From: Strobilurus pachycystidiatus
Lineage: Eukaryota; Basidiomycota; Agaricomycetes; Agaricales; Physalacriaceae
Direction: 5' to 3'
Length of the DNA: 64,000 nucleotides
Assembly (NCBI GenBank): GCA_019915135.1
Contig: JAHLMK010000001.1
Coordinates: forward strand, 2,790,001 to 2,854,000
In this document: piece by piece, positions 23,691-33,722 of the stretch
Layout of the letters: each line of letters opens with the position of its first letter
Position numbering within the stretch: position 1 is the first letter of the stretch
Made by a program: the position numbers and the translations under genes
The notes under the pieces: model-generated
Database searches by the model: none
Seen by the model: only the letters and a program-made list of their open reading frames with translations
Told to the model about the DNA's origin: nothing

Positions 23691-23903
23691 GGCGATGAGT
23701 GGAGGAAGAAAGAGAGAGACGCGAAGGGAAGGCGGGCAAACAATTCTACACAGCCACGTATTGCTCATACGCGTCGCTCAACCGCGTACGTTCACAAGAT
23801 ATAATCGGATGCAGCCAATGAATATTAAATGATTGAGAGGCAAGAGTCGTATTAGAATAAGTATCAAGACATATTATCCAAGCCTTTCAAAAGAGAAGAA
23901 AGA

Positions 23904-24500
23904 CTACGACTCTTCTGATTCTTTCTGTAATGCTTTCTTCTTGGCTTTCTTGCGCCGCCTTCTCTCGCGTTCCAATTGCTTAGCTTGCTTGAGTTGCTCC
24001 TTTGATAAGCCCGGGTTCATGAGCTTGTCGACCTTGAACGAGTGAGGACAGAAAGGTGGAATTAGAAGTAACCATACCTTCTCAAGCAACCAACGTCTTG
24101 CGAAGAACCTGTTCTGAGCTAGAGAGCGAGTCTCTTGACAGTTAACACGAAGTCCAGTAGGCTTATGAAGCAGTTGCACAGAGTTCTCAGTCTTGTTCAC
24201 GGATTGACCACCCTACGAAGAAGAACACGGTGTCACCAGCTTGAATCTCCAGCATAGAATGCACGTCACTCACGGGCCCGCTACCTGAACGATGTCGAGA
24301 GGTCTGCCAGCAGACGACATTGAAATTGACATACCTCTGACAAACTTCTCCTCAAGGTCGGCCTCGTTCAGTTCAGGAATTTTTCGTTCTTTATGTGCTT
24401 TTTTAAGTACAGAGTAGTTCAGGCGCCGTTCAGGAGGACTCGGATACTCCGGAGCATCTGGAGAGCTGAATATGAGCAAGCGTGACGCGGTACGGCACAT
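23904..24500 (-). CDS. Mitochondrial release-factor-domain protein (MTRFR/C12orf65-like)
   Basis: A GGQ peptidyl-tRNA hydrolase domain protein of the C12orf65/yeast Rso55 type that rescues stalled mitoribosomes. Four exons (24335-24500, 24274-24284, 24078-24212, 23904-24032) close to 146 aa; exon 2 is only 11 nt. The domain reads EEKFVRGSGPGGQSVNKT, with the catalytic GGQ created by splicing, then HKPTGLRVNCQETRSLAQNR. The C-terminal tail is highly basic (ERERRRRKKAKKKALQ), as in ribosome-docking tails. The N-terminus MCRTASRLLIF resembles a targeting peptide. Its ATG lies 7 nt after the stop of the upstream Mzm1-like gene on the same strand; a joined transcript is possible. Confidence 0.85.
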
Positions 24501-24507
24501 CAAGGAC

Positions 24508-25008
24508 TCACTTTTGCATCTTCGCTCTCTTGCGCGCCTGACGACTTGACTCTGGAATTGGTGGGGGAGATTTGATGGAGTCATTGTCTCCAAGTGCTTC
24601 CTCTCTGATGTTGAGTTCTGCGTAGAGTTTAGTCTCGAGAGTAGGAGAAGTATGATCGCACAAACTCCAGACTTCCTTGTCGCCTTCCTCCACGAGGGCA
24701 GCTTGGAGTACATTTTGGCGTAGAAACTGGGAGACGCTGAGAGCGCTTTCTGTGTATTCTTCTAGGGAAGTCGTAGTGTTGATAGCCGCGACGTCTTGTC
24801 TCATTTTGGCCCGGAAAGCTGCAAACAATGTTTACACCAATGTCATGCTGTCAGGCGTAAGTGCAGACCTTGGAGAACGGGTTGATCGCCTGCGTACGTT
24901 CAGCAACAAAGAGCAAAAGTCAGGTAGAAGTTTACCTGCAAACGTAGTCCTTGAGGCCCTGTAGAGCTGTCGATAGCCCGACCTTGCTGCAGCATTGAGG
25001 ACTGACAT
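24508..25008 (-). CDS. MZM1: LYR-motif complex III assembly factor (Mzm1/LYRM7-like)
   Basis: Small mitochondrial LYR protein that stabilises the Rieske protein before its insertion in complex III. Four exons (24936-25008, 24869-24889, 24666-24818, 24508-24617) close to 118 aa. It starts MSVLNAAARSGYRQLYRASR (LYR at residues 16-18), then FAGDQPVLQAFRAKMRQDV, FLRQNVLQAAL, and ends with the LNIREEALGDNDSIK segment typical of Mzm1, followed by a basic tail. Exon 2 is 21 nt. A GTGAGT donor overlaps its stop codon, so a splice could remove the stop and join it in frame to the next gene. Confidence 0.87.
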
Positions 25009-25291
25009 GATGGACGGCCAATAAGGCAATTCAAATTTGGCGGTCACACGTGAACGAACCCTGCCGACACACTCCGCGAATGCACGTGACAAACGCGTCC
25101 CGATTTGGCGTCCAAGTCTGTTGACAGTAAACCAACAACCAAACACTGTTAACCTCTTACCACCATCTCCCGTTGAGACCCCGCCTCAAGCGTATCCTCG
25201 CCGCCTACCCTCCTCGACTATTCCCTCAGCGTCCTCTTCTGCCATCGCCTTTCATCACTCTTCATCTTTTCATCGTCCGTCATCAAGCACA
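25009..25291. promoter_or_regulatory. Divergent promoter Mzm1 / histone H1 with S-phase-type sites
   Basis: 283 bp separating the Mzm1 start and the H1 start. It contains ACGCGT at 25093-25098 (MCB type), TTTGGCG at 25036-25042 and 25104-25110 (E2F-like), and CACGTG E-boxes at 25047-25052 and 25083-25088. MCB and E2F-like sites are known controls of S-phase histone and replication genes. Function here is inferred. Confidence 0.5.
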
Positions 25292-26347
25292 ATGTCCGCC
25301 GTCTCCAAGAAACCCGCCTCCAAGACCGCCGAGAAGGAGAAGAAGACTGTCGTCAGGAAACCCGCGACCCATCCGCCTTGGATTGACATGATCAAGGTGT
25401 GCAGCACTGCCATGGTTGCTCACCGTTGTTGTTGACGTCGCACCCAGGAATGCATCGCCGCCCACCCAGACGATGCGCGCACTGGCGTCTCTCGCCATAC
25501 CATCAAGAAGTATGTCCTGGCATCTCATCTACCCAAGCCCTCGTTGATCCATTCTGCCAGATACGTTGAGACCCAGTATAAGTTGGAGATCGGTACTGCT
25601 CAGAACACTCAGCTCTCCAAGGCCCTCGCCTCTGGCAACGAAAAAGGCGTCTTCGTCTTGCCGAAGGGTAACAGCTTCTCTCAATGTCTTGAGCGATATG
25701 CTCATCCGACATCACGCCTTTAGGTCCTGCTGGCCGTGTCAAACTACCCCCCAAGAACAAGGCTGCCGACGCCTCTACCAAGGAAGTATGTCGTTTCCAC
25801 CTGCTACTCTCGCCTTAGACTGACTTGTTCATAGAACAAGCCTGCTGCTAAGACTGCGAAGACCGCGAAGGCCACGAAACCCAAGGCGGCCGCGAAGACC
25901 ACCACGGCAAAGACGGTCAAGAAGAAGCCTGCTGCCAAGGCCGCTGCGAAGACTACAACGACTAAGAAGGCCGCCGCTAAACCCCGTACCACTTCGACAT
26001 CTCGGGCTGCAGCCTCCAAGACCACTGGTACGGCTCGCACAATGGCTGTCGCTAAGAGGGCCAAGCCGACCGCCAAAGCTACCAAGGAAGCTCCCAAGAA
26101 GGCGGTCAAGCCCGCTGCTGCCAAAGCGACTCCGGCGAAGAAGACAACGACCGCCTCCAAGCGTGGTGCCGCCAAGAAGGTTAGTGACATACCGTATGTA
26201 CTATGGCTGTCGGCTCACACATATCTAGGCTGCTACTGGCACTACACCTGCTAAGACCGCTGCGAAGAAGGCTGCCACCAAAAAGGCGGCTCCTGCTAAA
26301 GCTCCGGCCGCCAAGACCACCGGTCGCAAGAAGGTATGTGTGTCTTG
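25292..26347 (+). CDS. HHO1: Linker histone H1
   Basis: Linker histone that binds nucleosome entry/exit DNA. Exons 25292-25396, 25448-25509, 25561-25667, 25724-25785, 25835-26179, 26229-26332 keep one frame. A short basic N-tail leads into the winged-helix globular domain (THPPWIDMIKECIAAHPD; GVSRHTIKKYVETQYKLE; LSKALASGNEKGVFVLPKG; AGRVKLPP). The C-tail is a long alanine/lysine/threonine-rich stretch (KKPAAKAAAKTTTTKKAAA). The 3' end is unresolved: after GRKK the sequence GTATGTG could be a donor to a further exon near 26386 or 26413, or translation stops at 26345-26347. Length is about 280 aa either way, normal for fungi. Confidence 0.9.
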
Positions 26348-28139
26348 ACCTGGCTTTGCCATCATCCTATAACGATGTTCCTTCAGCCTATCCAAGAGGT
26401 CATAACACCTAGGTATCCCTTCCACATTCTCAATTACTCCTTGTCGTTTCCTGTACTATCCTTTGAGTTCTTCGCTAGTTTTGTTGCCACCTCCTTATTA
26501 TACCTAAGTATGTCCTCTTCTGCCCTCAGTATGAAACATGTACTTCTAGGCCCGTCTATAGTAATTATTTCTTGTACATCAAATTTTCCTATGAGCCATT
26601 TCGCGTATAGAATTAGTCTCAATGGCAAATATATGTGTACATTATATATCTCTAGTGGGAACTCTATGCTATGCCTTCTTCAATCATTCTTCCTAGTTGA
26701 GATTGAACGGTTGATTCGCAGCGGTGGATGATTTTCACAGTGCCTTCTCGGCATATTCTGACGCACGCTAGGACACGGTTGTGTCGTGTGGTTGAACCAC
26801 CACTACACTCAGGACTGAACGATAAAGTCGCTCGAGCAGCGATACTCGGCGTGAAGATAGGTAAACCGATGGGAAGAACTGCGAGGGTGTGCATTATAGT
26901 GTCCTCGGAGCCCCCGGTGACTGGAGGGATTAAAAGGTCGGTACATGGCACCGGTTTTGAGCATGTTATAGCCATATCACGTGAACTGGAAAGATAGATG
27001 TATGAAGCCAGAATACGACAACAAGGGATAGAAATTTACCGCGGAAAGAGCAGAAGCAAATATAGAGCATTAGCGAGGCCGGTTCCAGGTTTGCCAGAGC
27101 CGAGGGGCCCCCGGCTCGGGAAGCCTGTGTGGCGTCATTAATCCAGAAAAGCTTGGAGTGAAACGTTGATTTTACCAAAGGCAAGAAATAGGACCAGCGT
27201 TCTTCGAGGTAGCGAAAATAGTATACCGTGACACGCGAGTAGCTGCCGTGGTACCCAACGAACTATCCAGTGGTCGTGTTCCGGGTTGGGAGCGTAGAAT
27301 GACGCGTTGACGCACTCGAAGAACTAATACCTCTGTCGGCATGTAAGCGAGGACTAAGAATTGGACCTGAACGCACTCACGAGGTCTAACCAGCCACAGG
27401 TATACGAAGCAAAGAAAGTTTCCGATGTAGGGGAATGTAACTCAGAACAAATGAGGATGAGGCACGAGGTGACAATCATGATAGCCGATAGGCCGCGTCG
27501 CAAACGTGGTTAGAATGCCACGGTATGTGGTCGGGATGTGTCTGTGATAGGGCACGAGAAGTCACCATGCGTAGGAGTGTACTCTTCTGGCAATGATGTG
27601 TGCACCACGAGCTTGTGACTTTCCCCATTACAGCAGATAGACCAATGGCGGGTAATTAACGCAAGTTAAGGTATAGTGATACGCTGCTAAACATGCAAGA
27701 CCCAGAATAGCTCGATAGACAACAAACCTGAATTTCTATGCCATGACTGCTGGTCCTGTACGAGAGGCTTTACGGAGGAGGTGAACGTGTATATCGATGC
27801 GAGGGATAGAGAGTGCAGCAGCAGCGACTTCAGCACGGTTTGCATTGGATCTCTGAATGCTGTTCGCGTGATCGGCTAGAGGAAGGATGGAGCAACAAGT
27901 CAAGGACGCACCTTGCGAAGCCGATCACTACGAGATCGATACGGAGACCGTCAAAAGGCCCCCCAGGCCCATGCAGTTGAAGGGTTATGTGTCGGAGTAC
28001 AGGGAGAAAGAAATGTCGGGTACGAGAAACGCGAGTGTGGCGGAGGTGCGAACATAATGAAGGCGTCAGATCGGCAACATAACCTAAACCCTACCTTAAC
28101 ATTGGTGTTTTGGACCAGTACCACTCAGAACATTCACTG
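26348..28139. other. Gene-poor stretch, no supported gene
   Basis: About 1.8 kb after histone H1 with only short overlapping frames, no recognisable motif and no convincing exon chain on either strand. The first part may be the H1 3' end. Base composition is mixed and not strongly AT-rich. Confidence 0.5.
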
Positions 28140-29110
28140 GCCTGCGTACATCCAGGATGTCATATGTGCTTTGGGGACTCCAATCATCTCAGGGTGAATG
28201 GGAGGACGGCGGCTTTGGCAAGCACCGTCCCCCGTGGGTCGCGGATGCCGCACGTCCTTGTTATCTCTGACTAGCCACACCTTGAGACGTCTACTCTCGT
28301 AAACTGGGATGTTCTGAACCGGGGGACATCTGGATACAACACGGAATGGGCCATCCCGGTCTTTGAGCAGGTCAGATCCGCTCTCATCGCGTCAAACTAG
28401 AAGCAGACTATAGTACACACAGTACTTTGCGAACCCACACGAGCATGAAGATACGTTCCAAAAGTCCGTATCTTGACCATCTGGGTTTTGGTGCGAACGA
28501 TGCCTGCATCGAGCAGGTCCCCACAACACGTCCACCTTCCAAAATATATGGACAATCTGCGCCACCTGGTAGATCTGTGCAATCCCGAATTCCCCGTATT
28601 ATCGCCCGCGATACCAAGATCATCCTCATCAATGCCCCTTCAATAAACACCCATTCAGCGGCGCGTTGATCTAGAGCAAGAGTACCCGCGTCGGCACTTG
28701 ATCGCCTCTCGGAACCACCAAAGGACTACGGCTGACGCTGTGTGAAGCTGGCACCGAACTGAGTGTTCCTGTATTGGATATTGGACAGTACGGAAGGCCT
28801 GACTGGAGAGGACGAGGCATCTCTGAGCAAATTCTTGCCTGAGGATTGCACTGGACCGGCGAGGATACAAGGTGAGAGGATGACAAGTTTATATCGGAAC
28901 CTGACTGATAGAACGGACATAGTTGATGTACGAGCGTTGCTTGAATGCATGACAAGAATATGCCCGAGTTGTATCCAGGGAGACTGAGATTGTGTTCGCG
29001 CCGTAAGCTGCTTACAAACTGATTCAAGTGTTCGCGTCCTCTATTCACTTAGGTGGCAAGGATGACTGGGAAGAGCCCGTCCGGACGCTTGTGAAGCGAG
29101 ACATACAGGG
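28140..29110 (+). pseudogene. Decayed GDSL esterase (isoamyl-acetate-hydrolysing esterase type)
   Basis: Fragments of an IAH1-like SGNH/GDSL hydrolase appear in order on the plus strand but in shifting frames. They are: FGDS near 28172-28183; QGEWEDGGFGK near 28189-28222; DVLNRGTSGYNTEWAIPVFE near 28307-28370; VRILTIW and then GFGANDACIEQ near 28465-28520 in another frame; HVHLPKYMDNLRHLVDLCNP near 28527-28587; TKIILINAPSINTHSAAR ending in a stop near 28670; LTGEDEASLSKFLPED near 28798-28850; PELYPGRLRL near 28962-28991. At least four frame changes and an internal stop mean no intact protein can be made. Active-site serine and Asn-Asp motifs are recognisable as relics. Confidence 0.78.
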
Positions 29111-32100
29111 CTAGAGCAAGCTCTTACCTGTAGAAGTACTGCATTCAGTAGAGGCGACCTTTGAGGTTAGATATCTAGATCTTGAATCAAACTTGGGCCC
29201 TAAAGCGCTGAATGCCTGGCCCACTCCGATACGACGCTAAACAATTTATCGCGAGGTCACACTTGGCATGAATGTTGTTGGTACGCATACGTAACATATT
29301 TCACGCTCACCGCCAACTAGTTCATCCCGCACTCGAAGCCTCGAGAGTATGCAGCTTATACCATTAACGCCCAAGGAGTCGGAGGCCTACTACAAGGCTT
29401 TGAAACTCCGAAGAGCATCGATATCCAAGAGCGACGAGAACGGTGCTCAGTCTCTCAAAACGCGGAGTTATGGGGGCACACCAACGGCGCCAGATACGGA
29501 TACCTAAGATGTTCGTTAGTGCGAACGCGCAATACTCGCCATTGCTGTAATATGTTCTGGTGCTTGATCATAAGCACCTCTGTGATCACAATGAATTTGA
29601 ATGCAACGCGTGGGACCGACGTTGTGGCGGCAAAATTTAACCTTTGCCACACATCACGTAACCTCGTTAAGAGCAAAATCAAGTTATCCGAATGGAAGTC
29701 CAGTCTACCATGAACTGCCACAAGACAAAAAAGTGAATTAGTTGCAAATTTGAAAGTCAGTCCGTTTACTTACAAATCCCAGACTCGGAAATATCATCCG
29801 ACCTCTTTCTTCCTTGACGTCTCTCTCAGACCAATTCCAGAATTGAGATGGCTGTTGAAATCAATGCTCAGGATTCTCACGAGCATGCATCAAGGGAATA
29901 ACTATGCAAAGGGTCATAGAACTCCCCACCCAGGAATGCAGCATCGTCCACCATCGTGACCGCGCCATCTTTGCTCTTGGTTTGTTAGAGTACGTCGTGG
30001 TATATGCTTCCGAGAGCTGCACAACAGCCGGCGGTTTTTTCGACCGCTCCTATCAGGGGGGAAGACAGTTGGAACCCAGCGCATCGCCTGGCATTGGGTT
30101 TCACCAGTCACAAATGAGCTACTCGGAAAGGATTACCCGACGGGATCCAGTTCGAAGAGTGGTGGTTTGCAATGATCATATAGCGAGCTCGTTGATCAAC
30201 TCAGGCTCTTCGGGCAAGTCACCGAAAGGCGATGACGAGGAATGCGCGTTGACAGACCTTGGTACCAGCGAAATAGCCACAGGACGCCTCGAGATCGTGG
30301 AGATAGTTGTGGTATATTCCTAGGACTTTCTTGTTGGCTGGCCGCCGCCCCGAATAGGCGGAATTTTCTTGTGTCTTGGGCCGAAAACAGATGGCATGAC
30401 CTGAACTTAAACAGCCATGAACATGTGTGCCTGAAAGAACTGTTGAAGAGAGAGATGTAGAAGAGTTAGATTTCTTACTGTATTGTGACATTGATGACCA
30501 GAGGTCTCACGCCAAAACCCTCATGTAATCAAAGATCAGAAATTCTTGATCTGACGATTCTCGGTACCAGAGGCAATTGCACCGCTCATGTCAGGTGAAC
30601 AAAAGCCCGCTGACGAAGAAAAACGAGACCTTGACAAGATGCATAAGCCACAACACGGAAATTTGGAACGGTGCATAAGCAGACGTTTTATCAAGTCCCC
30701 CGATGGCAAGGTTTAGTCATAGAAGGACCCCATAGTAGTAGAAGGTTTCGCAGACTTCCTTGAAGAGGGTCCGAATGGTGGATAACGCGAACCGATGGTC
30801 CATGTCGCGTGAGACGGCTTTTGGCCACCGGAGGGTGATGCGTGCGGGGTGTTCGCATCGCCCCGCTGGGAACCCTTTGACGGGATTGGTTATGTCGTCT
30901 CCCATTCTCGAGCAGCCAGGGTCTCGGAAGAAAAAATGGGGACGCGCCAGAGAGGCTGACGAGGTGTATGAGGCTTGCGCCGCATCAAGACTTCATCGGC
31001 CAAGATGGTCAGGAAGTTATGGCGTGCTTCGTCCCTTTTGCCCTCTGGGAAGCTTGCTGAAGATTTGATCCTGCGAGAATTCTTTTTCTTTTTTTTCCCC
31101 CCCCCCACCAAGACGCCATCAGTACAGCCAGCTGTCTTTGAGGAAGCATGGCGGCCCCATCACCTATACCAGCCTCATCAACTCTTCTACGTCCACACGG
31201 CGAACACGGGGAGGAAATGTATGAAGAAGCGCTATCTTTCAGAGAGTGGGGGTCAACTGTCGGTAGAATTTTCCGTTGATGCTGTAGCGGTACCGCAAAT
31301 TATGCCATTGGTAATCCTTGGTCCGTCACGTGGGGGTACCCCGAATCCCAGTTGAGGTTCTATCGCAAAGGTGAGATACAGGATGTACCGGATGAGATAT
31401 TCGGTTTCTAAACACGAACGTTAGATGATCAGAATGCCACGCGACGTATATTTGTGATTTGACATACTTTATCGGCAGTCGAATCTCCGGGAAACCCCAA
31501 ACATGGGCGCTGTTGACGTTCCAGAGCCGCGTAGACGGAGCCTCTCGATACTAGACGCAAAGACCTCGCTACGACACGGGTCATTTATAGGACCGATGCC
31601 CCCCCGCTGTCGCTGTAATGGACCTTCCGCTCGTCTGCATTCAAAGATGAACGCCAGTAAAATGTAAGGCGGACTGGTACTAACCTGGAGAAAAACACTC
31701 ATTGAATCATTTTCCTTCTCAAATTCAGCTAAAGGGCGGTCCACAGTTTGGCGGTTACATTCGAAATCATCGACCATTCTTGAATGACCGCTGCCAGTCT
31801 TGCTGCTTTTCCAGGAACTTCTATCGTAGGCGGTGGGATCAAATAAAGAAGAATGGTTGACGAGCATTTGGAATGGCGTCGGGCCAAGAGGATTGAGTTG
31901 CCCCCTTTTTGGGGCTGCGTGGAAAGAAAAGAAAGGGGTTTGCGTGCTGTTGTTGTACAATCGAAGGCTGCGGCTGGGCCAGAACGCGATCTGCGCACTT
32001 GGTTATTGCGTGGATATGGGCTGATAGCAAGCGGATCGAGTGTCCGTCTAGGCCCTGAGCTGCTCTTCGCGAAGAACCTTCCACCCGTCTGCGTCCAGCA

Positions 32101-33722
32101 CTGTTTCTTCCTTTGACAAGAGCTCTACCTTGACCTTTTGCGCCATATCGCGGACCATGATGTCATGAGGCATCGATGAGGTAGCTTCCAAACCCAACCT
32201 CTCACGTCGATTTCGAGAATGTAGGTCGTACGCATTATTGAGGTGGGATGGCCGATGTTGGGCCTGCAAGGTTGGAGATCGAGCCCAGTGTGAGGACGGC
32301 GGTGTGGTGCGGCCAGCTTGTGTGTCATCGTCGCGGTGGACGTGGCGTTGACCCCGCATGAGAGGCGTCGTGGAGTTTTCAACAAAGGCGGGTTGCCTGG
32401 AGGCCTTCTGAGAGACGCGTCCAGAGATTCAGATTTGAGGAGGCAGGGACGCCACGGTTTACATAGCGCAGAAGCTACAGCGGTGGGAGAAACTTCAAGT
32501 GCTGACGTCGCACAAGGCAGTCACATGACTCGGCACCTGGCGTTCGACTGGGCTCAACTTTCTCTCAGTTTTTGGGGCCATTATAACTAGCTTACCACAA
32601 CCTTACGGTCCTGTATTCACCTGCAAGGGCCCTCCAGCTTGTTGGGACTCTGCTCCCAACACTGTTGAAGCTTGAGAAGCTTGAAGGCTGCTGTCCGTCG
32701 ATCATCATTCGCGCACTTAGCGCGTCTTAACGCGCCCAGGGCGGTAAGGCCGCATCCACAATTTCTGCGGCGTCGCCTGCGCTCGCCCATCATGGAAACA
32801 TGGCCACTAATTTCCCTACGCCGGTCCATAGATCTATAGTAAGGACGTCGATGCTTACCCTGCGCGCGGCGTATTGCGTACCAGCTGTAGATTGTGGAGG
32901 CGATCTTTGGGGTAGATCTTGACCCAAAGAGATACCAAAGCGCTGATCTACGACGTTCTTACCTTAACGAGAGGTCCGCCAATATCGTTTGGAGATAGTC
33001 CTATTTGTGTGAGAGCGATCTATGTCCGCTGGGCCCTGCAGTGTGATCGAAATCAAGGGCCAGGGAGGTTCGGGCCGAGATATGGAATGACCAAGCTGTG
33101 TTCGAATTTTTCCCTCGCTTGCCCACGGCCCAGCAGCCGCGGCTGCCTGTGCACTGATAGCAATATTCCTTCTGGTCCCGTCCAATTCCGTTCCACGACC
33201 ACCCCAGCGACGTTCCCGTGCCGACTTTACCTGACAACAACGTGTTCCCCACGTTGTTCTGCACCTTCCTTTCCTGTCTCTATTCTTTTGTATTCATACA
33301 TCTGTTTTCAACGTGCGAGGCACGAGGGCCATTAATTTTGGGGTAGTCATGCATCGATTCCGGTGAGTTTCAGTTTGCCACCCGCCCTGATATCCGTGTT
33401 CAACGTCTATCAGCAAAAAATCCGCGCGAAAAAAGAAAACCCTCGTCTCCCCTCCTTGTCTGCTTTTCACGTACCCCGGAGACAGAACAGGCCAGGACCC
33501 TAACAGGGCGCACTACCAGAGCTCCCCTCCGCCAGTGATTTCCGCACCTCGCTCATTTTGCCCCGAGTATGTACGCGTTTTTGCTGTCTCATTGCAACGA
33601 TACTAATCTCCACTCAGTCTCTTCTCGACGATCAGGTTCACGCTCATCGTCAGGAGAGGCTGTCCTCCGTCGACATCCTACGTACAAGCTAGCTGAGCAG
33701 AGGACGAGGGCGCAGGCATCAG
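29111..33722. other. Gene-poor stretch with scattered open frames
   Basis: About 4.6 kb without a gene I can support. A plus-strand frame about 29322-29508 reads like a protein C-terminus (TPKESEAYYKALKLRRAS...) and ends in TAA, but no upstream exons fit. A minus-strand frame ending near 32048 (KVELLSKEETVLDADGW) is a similar orphan. A 10-C run lies near 31098. The last 200 bp are pyrimidine-rich and look like the leader of the next gene. Possibly remnants of old genes or elements. Confidence 0.45.
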
